Notes: a model not told the origin generated them from the sequence alone. A stretch of DNA of 8,612 nucleotides from CACKLF01 sp002725175 (GCA_002725175.2 PBQX02000052.1:1-8612); one strand, 5' to 3'. Positions 1 to 6,629 are shown, numbered from the stretch's first letter. Numbers and translations are program-made.

Positions 1-627
1 TCGCCTAGCCTAGAGGCTCAGGTAGCTTCCATAGGGGATGATATAGCTTATAATAGCCACGATTTAGATGATGGTTTGAGAGCAAATCTTTTCAAATTTG
101 AAGATATAATCACGCTCCCAATCATCGATGAAGCTTACGACTTCATTTGTGCAAAATACCCAAAAGAAGGAGATGAGATAAAACAAAAGGAGACATTGCG
201 GCTTTTTTTCAATAATCTTGTGATTAACGTTATTAAACAGACGCAAGAAAATTTGAATACATTTTTTGATAAATCAGTTAAAAGCATTACGTCAGATGAT
301 ATAAAAGATTGTAAAAGCCCGGTTGTAAGTTTTTCTGATAATTTTATTAAAGATTTGAACGTTGTCAGGAGTTTCTTGTTTAAAAGAATGTATAGGCATG
401 AAAAGGTGGCTTTATTAAGGGAAAAAGCAAAAATTGTTGTAAAGGATCTTTTTAGTGTTTTAATGGAAGAGCCTTCTTTAATGCCAAAAGATTGGGCATT
501 TTTAATCCAGAAATCACAAAATGCTCCAGCTCTTCATAGGCTGGTATCTGATTATGTTTCGGGTATGACGGATAGGTATGCTATTCAAGAGCATTCTCGC
601 TTGACAGGACTTCAAATATTCCGTTAA
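1..627 (+). CDS. dgt: dGTP triphosphohydrolase-like HD-domain protein, C-terminal part (5'-truncated by window edge)
   Basis: The family hydrolyses dNTPs (classically dGTP) to the deoxynucleoside and triphosphate in the cytoplasm, tuning dNTP pools. The frame is open from the first base, so the real start lies outside the window. A TTG at 76 is internal to the homologous region and should not be taken as the start. The 208 visible residues open with the conserved block LEAQVASIGDDIAYNSHDLD (residues 4-23). Its DD...HD residues match the late metal-binding aspartate segment of the HD phosphohydrolase fold. The earlier HD motif is missing because of the edge. The visible end, HSRLTGLQIF, looks like the normal terminus. 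Family members are about 380-410 residues, so roughly half is present. argS follows after 60 bp on the same strand, the common alphaproteobacterial order. Substrate preference cannot be read from this part. Confidence 0.9.
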   Translation, partial: SPSLEAQVASIGDDIAYNSHDLDDGLRANLFKFEDIITLPIIDEAYDFICAKYPKEGDEIKQKETLRLFFNNLVINVIKQTQENLNTFFDKSVKSITSDDIKDCKSPVVSFSDNFIKDLNVVRSFLFKRMYRHEKVALLREKAKIVVKDLFSVLMEEPSLMPKDWAFLIQKSQNAPALHRLVSDYVSGMTDRYAIQEHSRLTGLQIFR

Positions 628-687
628 AGCAGACATTATTAACGTTAGCCAGAGCAAAGGTTCACTAACCAAAATACGGTATAGCAA

Positions 688-2430
688 ATGAATTTGTTTC
701 AGCAGATTAAAGAAGAACTTTTAAAATGTATTTTTGTTTTAAGTTCAAATGGAAAGTTGTCAGAAAAAGCGAAAAATGTTGATTTTTCTGTGGAAATTCC
801 AAAGGAAAAGAGCTTTGGCGAAATGTCTAGTAATCTAGCTTTGGTTCTGGGGAAATTTGAAGGCCAGAACCCTAGGCTGGTGGCAGAAATTTTGGCTGAG
901 GAAATAAGAAAAAGCGATAAAATAATTAATGTTGAGATTGCTGGCCCAGGTTTCTTAAACTTTGAAATAAATAATTCTCTTTGGTTTGAAGTAATAATTT
1001 CATGCTTAAATGAGGGTTCTAAGTTTGGTGCAATTAATTCAGGTGAAGGCAAAAAGGCTAATGTTGAGTATGTTTCCGCAAATCCAACGGGCCCACTTCA
1101 CGTTGGCCATATGCGTGGTGCTGTAATAGGAGATGTTTTAGCAAACATACTAGAGTTTATTGGATACGAGGTTACAAGAGAATACTACATAAATGACGGT
1201 GGTGCTCAGATAAAATCGCTAGCGCACTCTGTATATCTTCGATATCTTGAGTGTCATGGAGAGGAGGTAAGTTTTAGTGAAGGCTTGTATCCTGGAGATT
1301 ATCTTAAAGCAGTAGGTAAAAAGGTTAAAGAGGAGTATGGGAGTTCTTTACTTGGCAGTTCTCATCAAGAATGGTTAGAACCAATTTCTCAAATAGCGGT
1401 CCAAGAAATGCTAAAAGTTATTAAGGATGACTTAAAAGCACTTGGCATAAGAATGGATAATTTTTTCTCGGAAAAATCTCTTTATGATAAAGGTATAATT
1501 GAGGAAACTTTAAGTTTTTTGGAGAGCAAGAACCTTGTCTATAAAGGGGTACTTCCGCCACCCAAAGGTAAGCCAAAAGAAAATTGGGAGGAAAGAGAGC
1601 AATTACTATTTAAATCTACCGATTTTGGAGATGATGTTGATAGGGCTTTAAGGAAGGCGGATGGCGAATGGACTTATTTTGCTCCAGATTTATCCTATCA
1701 TTTTGATAAATTATCTCGTGGTTATGATATTATAATAGATATATTTGGGGCGGATCATGCTGGATATGTTAAAAGGATGAAATCCGCAGTGACTGCCTTG
1801 TCAGATGGAAAAATTCTATTGGAGGTAAAATTATGCCAGTTGGTAAAATTATTTAAAAATGGAATTCCTTATAAAATGTCAAAACGGGAAGGCAATTTTG
1901 TTTTGCTTAGCGATGTGGTAGATGAAGTAGGTTCAGAAATAGCGCGTTTCGTAATGTTGATGAGAAAAAATGATGCACCATTAGATTTTGATTTTGATAA
2001 AGCACTTGAGCAATCAAAGGATAATCCCGTTTTTTATGTGCAATATGCCCATGCAAGAGCAAATTCCATACTTTTAAAAGCAAAAGAGGTGGGCTTGGGA
2101 GGAGATTTGAATAATATTACCTTAGAAAAATTCTCTGATCTGTCTAAAAAAGAAGAAAAAAATTTGTTCATGATGATAGCTATGTGGCCACGAATAATTG
2201 AAATGTCAGCATATAATCGTGAGCCTCATAGGATTGCTTTTTATTTATATGACCTTGCTGCTTGTTTTCACGCATTGCAGCATATGGGAAAAGTTAATCC
2301 TGAGTTTCGGTTCATCAATAAAGAAAACCTAGATATTTCACAAGCAAGGCTTTGCTTAGTACGCGCAACCCAAATCGTTTTGTCAATAGGGCTATTACTT
2401 CTAGGGATAAAACCTGCTAAAAGAATGTAA
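688..2430 (+). CDS. argS: Arginyl-tRNA synthetase (class I)
   Basis: This cytoplasmic enzyme charges tRNA-Arg with arginine using ATP. The 580 residues match the family's usual length and appear complete. Residues 1 to about 100 form the N-terminal additional domain. The class I HIGH signature is HVGH at 138-141 within ANPTGPLHVGHMRGA, and the KMSKR loop is at 396-400 (YKMSKREGNF). The C-terminal part from about residue 450 contains YAHARANSI and is the helical DALR anticodon-binding domain. The GVLPPPKGKP segment followed by GDDVDRALRKADGEWTYFAPD resembles alphaproteobacterial ArgRS and supports that placement. The ATG at 688 has only a weak Shine-Dalgarno, but the N-terminus starts where homologues do. 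It lies downstream of dgt and upstream of the SPOR gene. No ambiguous bases fall in it. Confidence 0.97.
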   Translation: MNLFQQIKEELLKCIFVLSSNGKLSEKAKNVDFSVEIPKEKSFGEMSSNLALVLGKFEGQNPRLVAEILAEEIRKSDKIINVEIAGPGFLNFEINNSLWFEVIISCLNEGSKFGAINSGEGKKANVEYVSANPTGPLHVGHMRGAVIGDVLANILEFIGYEVTREYYINDGGAQIKSLAHSVYLRYLECHGEEVSFSEGLYPGDYLKAVGKKVKEEYGSSLLGSSHQEWLEPISQIAVQEMLKVIKDDLKALGIRMDNFFSEKSLYDKGIIEETLSFLESKNLVYKGVLPPPKGKPKENWEEREQLLFKSTDFGDDVDRALRKADGEWTYFAPDLSYHFDKLSRGYDIIIDIFGADHAGYVKRMKSAVTALSDGKILLEVKLCQLVKLFKNGIPYKMSKREGNFVLLSDVVDEVGSEIARFVMLMRKNDAPLDFDFDKALEQSKDNPVFYVQYAHARANSILLKAKEVGLGGDLNNITLEKFSDLSKKEEKNLFMMIAMWPRIIEMSAYNREPHRIAFYLYDLAACFHALQHMGKVNPEFRFINKENLDISQARLCLVRATQIVLSIGLLLLGIKPAKRM

Positions 2431-2510
2431 GTGCGTAAAAAATAATAGCAAAACAGGGGCTAACTTTTTATAAAATAAATTATCAGTTTTTTGGATAGAA
2501 GTCATACAAA

Positions 2511-3149
2511 GTGTTGAGCAGGTTTGTCAATTTAATTGGGCTAGTATTATCAGTTCTAACAGCAGTGGTAATAATTTACTGGGGGCTAAATCTAAGCGAT
2601 CTTCAGGTTGAAAAATTGCCAGTGATTAAAGCATTAGAAGGAGATATAAGAAGGAAGCCTTCTAAAGATTTATTGGATGAAAGTTCTCGTGAACTTTCGG
2701 TTAATTCTCTAATTTCTGGTAACTCCTCTTCCGAAGTAGAGAAGAATATTNCCTTNNCTCCCCTANANGATTCACTTTCAACTGNTGAATCAGTAGTTAC
2801 TATTGAACCGTTGAATGATTCATTGGACTTGTCTGAGGCCATTGCAGATGCNTTAAAACAAGTTTTAAATGAAGAAANTATTTCGNANGATGTTAGNAAG
2901 AATAGNGAGTTTAAAATAATTTTCAATGAAGCNGAAAATAAAGTTGAGGTGGAGGATTTTTATATGCAGTTNCTACTAAGTTTCAATCATAAATTGTCTG
3001 AAATACCTCATGAAATTGAAGCCATTCAGATTGACGGTGTTAATTATTATCGACTCGTGCTCAAAGGNCTTGAAAGTAAATCANTTGCAAAAGAATTNCG
3101 AAGCTTTTTTCTAAANAATGGAATAGATTCTGAAATTTCTATTAAATGA
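2511..3149 (+). CDS. Membrane-anchored SPOR-domain protein
   Basis: This is probably an inner-membrane protein whose periplasmic SPOR domain binds denuded septal peptidoglycan. Of its 212 residues, about 8-26 form one hydrophobic segment (LIGLVLSVLTAVVIIYWGL) with a short cytoplasmic N-terminus. A low-complexity, Ser/Glu-rich linker spans about 40-130. The C-terminal 45 residues, from IQIDGVNYYRLVLK to FFLxNGIDSEI, have the SPOR pattern. The start is GTG at 2511, with a TTG codon next to it at 2514; no strong Shine-Dalgarno separates them. Position between argS and scpA matches the usual alphaproteobacterial SPOR protein. About 18 ambiguous bases fall here; those changing amino acids are mostly in the linker. 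Several are fourfold sites and can be resolved (GCN Ala at 2850-2852 and 2931-2933, GGN Gly at 3066-3068). Confidence 0.8.
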   Translation: MLSRFVNLIGLVLSVLTAVVIIYWGLNLSDLQVEKLPVIKALEGDIRRKPSKDLLDESSRELSVNSLISGNSSSEVEKNIXXXPLXDSLSTXESVVTIEPLNDSLDLSEAIADXLKQVLNEEXISXDVXKNXEFKIIFNEXENKVEVEDFYMQXLLSFNHKLSEIPHEIEAIQIDGVNYYRLVLKXLESKSXAKEXRSFFLXNGIDSEISIK

Positions 3150-3188
3150 ANACTGTAAACTAAAACTATNGGTAGGGATTCTAATTTA

Positions 3189-3917
3189 ATGCTGAAAACA
3201 GATTTTATAGTGAATTTGGATGGATTTGAAGGCCCCTTGGATTTGCTTTTATCTCTTGCAAAGACTCAAAAAGTTGATTTGCGAAAAATTTCTATCTTAG
3301 AGTTAGCTGGTCAATATCTAAGTTTCATAGAAAAACTAAGAAATGAAAAACTTGAANTNGCNGCAGATTATCTTGTAATGGCAGCTTGGCTTGCATTCAT
3401 TAAATCTAAACTACTATTGCCAGAAGGTGAAGATGAATCATTAACCAATCAAATAGCAGAAAATATTACGCTGCAGATTGAAAGACTTAATTCCATAAGG
3501 GAATTGGGCACTAAGCTAATGTTACGGGATAGATTGGGAATAGATTTCTTCCCTATNGGGAGTAGNAAAAATTTTGAACGTGAAATTAANATAAAATATG
3601 AACCNTTACTNATAGACTTATTAAGGGCGCACCTTCGAATCTCAACAAAAGAGGAGTTTNCTCCCTTNGNNATCANTGAAACGGANGTTGTTTCTATTGA
3701 AAAAGCAATAGAAAACTTGAAAACTTATTTATTGTTTAAAGTAGATTGGATTACTTTAGAAGAAATAGTAAAAGATAGTCCGTTAAGTAAAGAAAATAAC
3801 AAGACATCGGCATTAGCCGCTACTTTCTCTGCCAGTTTAGAATTGGCGAAGAGAGGTGAAATTATTTTGGAGCAAAATAACTTGTTTGATTCTATTAGTA
3901 TAAAAATACGANAATAA
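3189..3917 (+). CDS. scpA: Segregation and condensation protein A (kleisin of the SMC complex)
   Basis: ScpA is the kleisin that bridges the SMC ATPase heads and, with ScpB, forms the bacterial condensin that organises and separates replicated chromosomes. The start of the 242-residue product is characteristic: the kleisin signature FEGPLDLLLSLAKTQKVDL lies near residues 13-31, followed by ISILELAGQYL and ADYLVMAAWLAFIKSKLLLP. The C-terminal winged helix is visible in VDWITLEEIVKDSP and LAATFSASLELAKRGEI. The length is slightly short for the family (about 250-270). The middle (about 120-170) is variable and holds many of its 15 ambiguous bases. The penultimate codon is NAA at 3912-3914, just before TAA, so one variant could stop a codon earlier. 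scpB follows after 31 bp, and translation in one operon is likely. Confidence 0.95.
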   Translation: MLKTDFIVNLDGFEGPLDLLLSLAKTQKVDLRKISILELAGQYLSFIEKLRNEKLEXXADYLVMAAWLAFIKSKLLLPEGEDESLTNQIAENITLQIERLNSIRELGTKLMLRDRLGIDFFPXGSXKNFEREIXIKYEXLXIDLLRAHLRISTKEEFXPXXIXETXVVSIEKAIENLKTYLLFKVDWITLEEIVKDSPLSKENNKTSALAATFSASLELAKRGEIILEQNNLFDSISIKIRX

Positions 3918-3948
3918 GTTAATAAATTTTGAATTTAAGGAANACTCT

Positions 3949-4533
3949 ATGCAAAATGATCAACTTTTGGCCGCCAGAACTTTATCCGAAATGTCCGACC
4001 TGGAAAGAGAAAAAGTGTTTGAGGCNCTAATTTTTGCATCTAGAGAACCAGTGCCAAGAAAAGACCTTGCAGTAATGTTTGGTAGTGAAGATGAGGTAAC
4101 AAAATTAATAGATAAATTAAAGAATTTTTATGATGGGCGAGGTATTCAAGTTTTTTCTACAAAGAAATCTGTAGCATTTAGAACCTCAGCAGATATTAAN
4201 CACTTAACAANTTTTCCAATTATTGAAAAAAAGAAACTATCTAAAGCTGCTATAGAGACNTTAACAATAATTGCNTACTATCAGCCCATTACNAGACCAG
4301 AAATTGAAAAGATTAGAGGTGTTTCAATCTCAAAGGGNACTCTGGANATTTTGCTTGAAGAGGGTTGGATTAGTTTNGGTAAAAGAAAGATCACTCCAGG
4401 TAGGCCAGGAACTTTTATTACTACGGAAGGATTCTTAGATCATTTTGGCCTGATATCAATTAAGGACTTACCTGGAATAGAAGAGTTGAAACAGGCTGGA
4501 TTTGGGAAAATTGAGCTACCTATTATGGAATAG
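3949..4533 (+). CDS. scpB: Segregation and condensation protein B
   Basis: ScpB dimerises and binds the ScpA kleisin, completing the SMC-ScpAB condensin. The 194 residues form the expected tandem winged-helix arrangement. The first is within EALIFASREPVPRKDLAVMFG (Ala26 inferred from GCN) and what follows. The second contains LSKAAIE, LTIIAYYQPI, RPEIEKIRGV and GRPGTFITTEGFLDHFGL, all diagnostic of ScpB. A good Shine-Dalgarno (AAGGA, starting at 3938) precedes the ATG at 3949. Nine ambiguous bases fall in the gene, eight at third codon positions. In many alphaproteobacteria tatA follows scpB; here the next gene is dcd in the opposite direction. Confidence 0.95.
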   Translation: MQNDQLLAARTLSEMSDLEREKVFEXLIFASREPVPRKDLAVMFGSEDEVTKLIDKLKNFYDGRGIQVFSTKKSVAFRTSADIXHLTXFPIIEKKKLSKAAIEXLTIIXYYQPIXRPEIEKIRGVSISKXTLXILLEEGWISXGKRKITPGRPGTFITTEGFLDHFGLISIKDLPGIEELKQAGFGKIELPIME

Positions 4534-4547
4534 CTGACGTTTTTTTT
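4514..4547 (+). terminator. Weak candidate rho-independent terminator after scpB
   Basis: AGCTA (4514-4518) and TAGCT (4531-4535) are perfect inverted repeats around an 11-nt loop. A run of eight T's follows at 4540-4547. The stem is short and AT-rich, it overlaps the scpB stop codon, and four bases separate it from the T-run. A competing inner stem CTATT/AATAG is also possible. Position between convergent genes favours it, but the structure is poor. Confidence 0.3.
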
Positions 4548-4563
4548 GAAATGGATTATCTGT

Positions 4564-5658
4564 TCAGGTAGGGATGGGTTCCTTGAAATGTTTAGANAGC
4601 TTTAATTTCTGGCCCTGATAATTTGAATGTATAGTTTTGCCGTAAATAATTTTGGGNCGNGTAAGCATTTTTTCAAATATNAATCTTCCGACCTGTTGCC
4701 CATGTTCTAAGATAAATGGAGCTTCATGGCAGCGCACTTCTAAGACAGCTTTAGATTCNCCTTCATTGCTTGAACCAAAACCAGGATCAAAAAAACCAGC
4801 ATAGTGTACTCTAAATTCACCTATCTTTGCTGAGTAAGGCAACATTTCGGCGGCATAATCTGGGGGAATATTTACTGATTCTCTGCTGCTAAGAATGTAA
4901 AAGTCATTTGGGTTTAATATTAAAGAAGCATCCTTAGATCTGATCTCTTCCCAAAAATCTTCGGGTTTGTAATAGTTAATTTTTGAAAGGTTTATTATAG
5001 GAGCATTAGTCCTTGCTTTAAAACCAACTAAATCATTCTCAAGATTTCTTAGGTTAATNGAAAANCCTAAGCCATTATTAATGTCTGGGGTTGTGTTTAC
5101 TAGCTTGTGTGAATGCTGCAGCTTTATGAGGTTAGCATCAGATATTATAACTTTGCCTTTTTTGAAGCGAACTTGGTTTAAAGCAATTCCCTCTCGTAAC
5201 ACCACAGAAAAAGACTTTGGATGAATTTCAGCATAAAGAGGACCGCTATAGCCGTGNCGAACGTTATCAAATTCATCAGAAAAATTTGATAAAAGTCTGG
5301 TNAATAAATCAATTCTNCCGGANGAACTTTTTGCATTTGCTGTGCCATATATATCTTTATTAAGATTTAACCCTTCATTCAATTTAACAATGTAGATGCA
5401 ACCTTTTTCNAGCACTGTATCCCTATTNAGATTTAACTCGTGCATTGAGACAGTTTTAAGTCTTTCCTCTACCGTAAAATTCCTTCCAGGCAAAAAGGAA
5501 GCTCTAATCCGCCAAGCTTTTACTCCAAGAGTTAAATCAAGGCTGGATGGCTGTATCTGGNCGCCTAAATTTCTTTTAGACAGGCTCGTAATGCTTCNCT
5601 TATCGACTAACATATTTATATCTTGCGAAGGTAGAACGCCTTGATTTTTTGTATCCAT
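4564..5658 (-). CDS. dcd: 2'-deoxycytidine 5'-triphosphate deaminase, long duplicated alphaproteobacterial form
   Basis: The enzyme deaminates dCTP to dUTP, feeding dTMP synthesis in the cytoplasm. At 364 residues it is about twice the length of E. coli Dcd (about 190) and appears to be two dUTPase-fold repeats. The N-half has GVLPSQDI (7-14), QIQPSSLDL (34-42), KSSSGRIDL (110-118, with N's resolved by fourfold codons) and PLYAEIHP (140-147), whose Glu144 is a candidate catalytic residue. The C-half has HYAGFFDPGFG (285-295) and VLEVRCHEAPFILEHGQQVG (305-324), with Glu307 in the matching place. The ATG at 5658 has GGAA a few bases upstream. It starts 18 bp after the tRNA-Pro 3' end and could be read from that promoter. 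It converges on scpB. Which half is catalytic cannot be decided by eye. Confidence 0.9.
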   Translation of the reverse strand: MDTKNQGVLPSQDINMLVDKXSITSLSKRNLGXQIQPSSLDLTLGVKAWRIRASFLPGRNFTVEERLKTVSMHELNXNRDTVXEKGCIYIVKLNEGLNLNKDIYGTANAKSXSXRIDLXTRLLSNFSDEFDNVXHGYSGPLYAEIHPKSFSVVLREGIALNQVRFKKGKVIISDANLIKLQHSHKLVNTTPDINNGLXFXINLRNLENDLVGFKARTNAPIINLSKINYYKPEDFWEEIRSKDASLILNPNDFYILSSRESVNIPPDYAAEMLPYSAKIGEFRVHYAGFFDPGFGSSNEXESKAVLEVRCHEAPFILEHGQQVGRXIFEKMLXXPKIIYGKTIHSNYQGQKLKXSKHFKEPIPT

Positions 5659-5676
5659 CTAAGTTCCAATTTTTTA

Positions 5677-5753
5677 TGGTCGGGCTAGCGAGATTTGAAC
5701 TCACGACCTTTCGTCCCCCAGACGAACGCGCTACCAGACTGCGCCATAGCCCG
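5677..5753 (-). tRNA. tRNA-Pro (anticodon GGG), CCA encoded
   Basis: Reading the - strand gives a full cloverleaf. The acceptor stem CGGGCTA/TAGCCCG is perfect. The D-arm is GCGC/GCGC with the AGTCTGGTA loop. The anticodon stem TTCGT/ACGAA encloses the loop CTGGGGG with anticodon GGG (5719-5717). The variable loop is AGGTC. The T-arm GTGAG/CTCGC (one G-T pair) has the loop TTCAAAT. Discriminator A73 and an encoded CCA follow. C1-G72 with A73 and G35-G36 are the expected bacterial proline identity elements, and G37 follows the anticodon. It decodes CCC and CCU. It sits between merR and dcd, and adjacency to a merR/ihfA pair is common in alphaproteobacteria. It contains no ambiguous bases. Confidence 0.97.
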
Positions 5754-5761
5754 ATGATGTG

Positions 5762-5789
5762 ATTATAAACATTGATCTTTTTATGGCAA
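5762..5789 (-). promoter_or_regulatory. Sigma70-type promoter of tRNA-Pro (and probably dcd)
   Basis: On the - strand, TTGCCA (5784-5789; 5 of 6 matches to the -35 box) and a perfect TATAAT (5762-5767) are separated by 16 bp. The -10 box ends 8 bp before the first tRNA base, so transcription should start about 2-3 nt upstream of the mature tRNA. dcd starts only 18 bp beyond the tRNA with no terminator, so co-transcription is likely. Confidence 0.7.
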
Positions 5790-5815
5790 GGTGGTGAAAA
5801 TTTCTGTNTATTATC

Positions 5816-6304
5816 TCAGNCAAGCCGAGATTTGATCCTTTCCTGAATATTTTCAATATTTCTTAGAAGANCTTTGAGTTTCTGGGTTTGAGAAANCTCC
5901 ANAAGATCTACTTTCTCAGTTAGTTTAATAAACAGGCATCTTTTTCTATCTAAGTATATTTGNCTTATGACTTGATNATTATTAGATNTAGAATCATTTT
6001 GTCTTTCNGATTCAGCNAAAAATGCTGCTTTTCCTACTTTTAAGATATCTTTCTTTTCCCTTTTTCGCAGCAATGCTTGAGTTTTTTTGATNGAGAACCT
6101 TTTCTCATATAAAAAGTGCTTAATACCATAAAGAAGACTAATATCATTTGGGCGATAGTATCTTCTTCCTCCACCTCTTTTAAGAGGGGTCACACTTTCA
6201 AACTTAGTTTCCCAAAATCTTAAGACATGTGTAGGAACTTCTAGTAGTGTAGCGGCTTCGCTTATAGTGCGAAACGCCATATAAGATTTTCTGTCAATAG
6301 CCAT
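5816..6304 (-). CDS. MerR-family transcriptional regulator
   Basis: This is a DNA-binding regulator of unknown target. Residues 11 to about 80 form the MerR winged helix-turn-helix: FRTISEAATLLEVPTHVLRF, then GGGRRYYRPNDISLLYGIKH. This is the type found beside ihfA in many alphaproteobacteria. The rest, 90-162, is Lys/Glu/Gln-rich, likely helical, and has no ligand- or metal-binding cysteine pattern. It is the least conserved part: of the gene's ten ambiguous bases, nine lie after residue 90 and six are not at third positions. The ATG at 6304 begins 10 bp after the ihfA stop with only a distant AGGAA. A second ATG at residue 9 would still keep the whole HTH. Co-transcription with ihfA is likely. 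Confidence 0.88.
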   Translation of the reverse strand: MAIDRKSYMAFRTISEAATLLEVPTHVLRFWETKFESVTPLKRGGGRRYYRPNDISLLYGIKHFLYEKRFXIKKTQALLRKREKKDILKVGKAAFXAEXERQNDSXSNNXQVIXQIYLDRKRCLFIKLTEKVDLXEXSQTQKLKXLLRNIENIQERIKSRLX

Positions 6305-6313
6305 AAGTGAAAA

Positions 6314-6616
6314 TTATAATCTTGGTTCCTTATTAATGGATTGCTTCATATTATTTGACGCTCTAAAGGTTATAACTCGCCTTTCACTGATTTCAGCTTC
6401 TATTCCAGTTTTTGGATTTCGCCCAACCCTGGCAACTTTATTTCTAGTCGAAAAAGTTCCGAATTTTGAGATTTTTACCTGTTCATTTCGTATTAGAGCA
6501 CTGGATATTAATTCTAATACTTGCTCAACAAATTTTGATGATTCGTATCTAGATAATCCTATCTCATTGTGAACTGCTTCAGTTAGATGTATTCTTGTTA
6601 TAGAATCATTGGCCAA
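6314..6616 (-). CDS. ihfA: Integration host factor, alpha subunit (HU/IHF family DNA-bending protein)
   Basis: IHF alpha pairs with IHF beta to bend DNA sharply, organising the nucleoid and assisting replication, transcription and recombination. The product is 100 residues, the normal length. It has the HU/IHF fold: the N-terminal ITRIHLTEAVHNEIGLSRYE, VKISKFGTF at 47-55, and the DNA-intercalating beta arm with RVGRNPKTG at 63-71, then ISERRVITFRAS. The proline in RNPKTG is the intercalating residue. IHF alpha rather than beta or HU is inferred from the alphaproteobacterial plsX-ihfA-merR context and the start of the sequence. The start is TTG at 6616, because no in-frame ATG is nearby and a strong Shine-Dalgarno precedes it. 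fabH, which usually separates it from plsX, is not present. Confidence 0.9.
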   Translation of the reverse strand: MANDSITRIHLTEAVHNEIGLSRYESSKFVEQVLELISSALIRNEQVKISKFGTFSTRNKVARVGRNPKTGIEAEISERRVITFRASNNMKQSINKEPRL

Positions 6617-6623
6617 TTGAGTC

Positions 6624-6629
6624 TCTCCT
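6624..6629 (-). promoter_or_regulatory. Ribosome binding site that fixes the TTG start of ihfA
   Basis: AGGAGA on the - strand lies 7 nt before the TTG at 6616. It is one of the two strongest Shine-Dalgarno sequences in the window and supports this non-ATG start. Confidence 0.8.

Larger units (their letters stand above)
2751..6092. other. Block of ambiguous bases (N), probable merged strain variants
   Basis: By hand count about 71 N's occur between these positions and none outside, roughly 2.1 percent of the block. Of 67 in coding sequence, about 46 are at third codon positions: SPOR 11 of 18, scpA 10 of 15, scpB 8 of 9, dcd 13 of 15, merR 4 of 10. tRNA-Pro contains none. Random base-calling failure would spread evenly over codon positions. 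The bias suggests real differences between two closely related genomes that were masked, perhaps where two contigs overlapped. Confidence 0.8.

Noticed and set aside
76..627. dgt read as a complete gene from the TTG at 76
   Set aside because: The frame continues to base 1 with conserved family residues upstream of 76, so the gene is cut by the window edge.
601..629. Perfect TTGACA at 601-606 as a -35 box for argS
   Set aside because: It lies in dgt codons for Leu-Thr, and the best -10 at 16-18 bp spacing matches only about half of TATAAT.
639..670. Short inverted repeats (TAACGTTA; GGTT-CACT-AACC) between dgt and argS as a terminator or operator
   Set aside because: The stems are 4 bp each and no T-run follows; such short repeats are expected by chance.
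5677..5753. tRNA-Pro as an integration site for a mobile element
   Set aside because: No integrase, no repeated tRNA 3' end elsewhere in the window, and flanking genes are core genes.
5754..5815. IHF binding site near the tRNA-Pro promoter (ATCAATGTT)
   Set aside because: It fails the W at the start and the TTR at the end of the IHF consensus.
6336..6572. Open frame on the + strand opposite ihfA, and similar frames opposite argS, plsX, dcd and SPOR
   Set aside because: They lie antisense to well-identified genes, have no family resemblance I can see, and are explained by AT-rich coding on the other strand.
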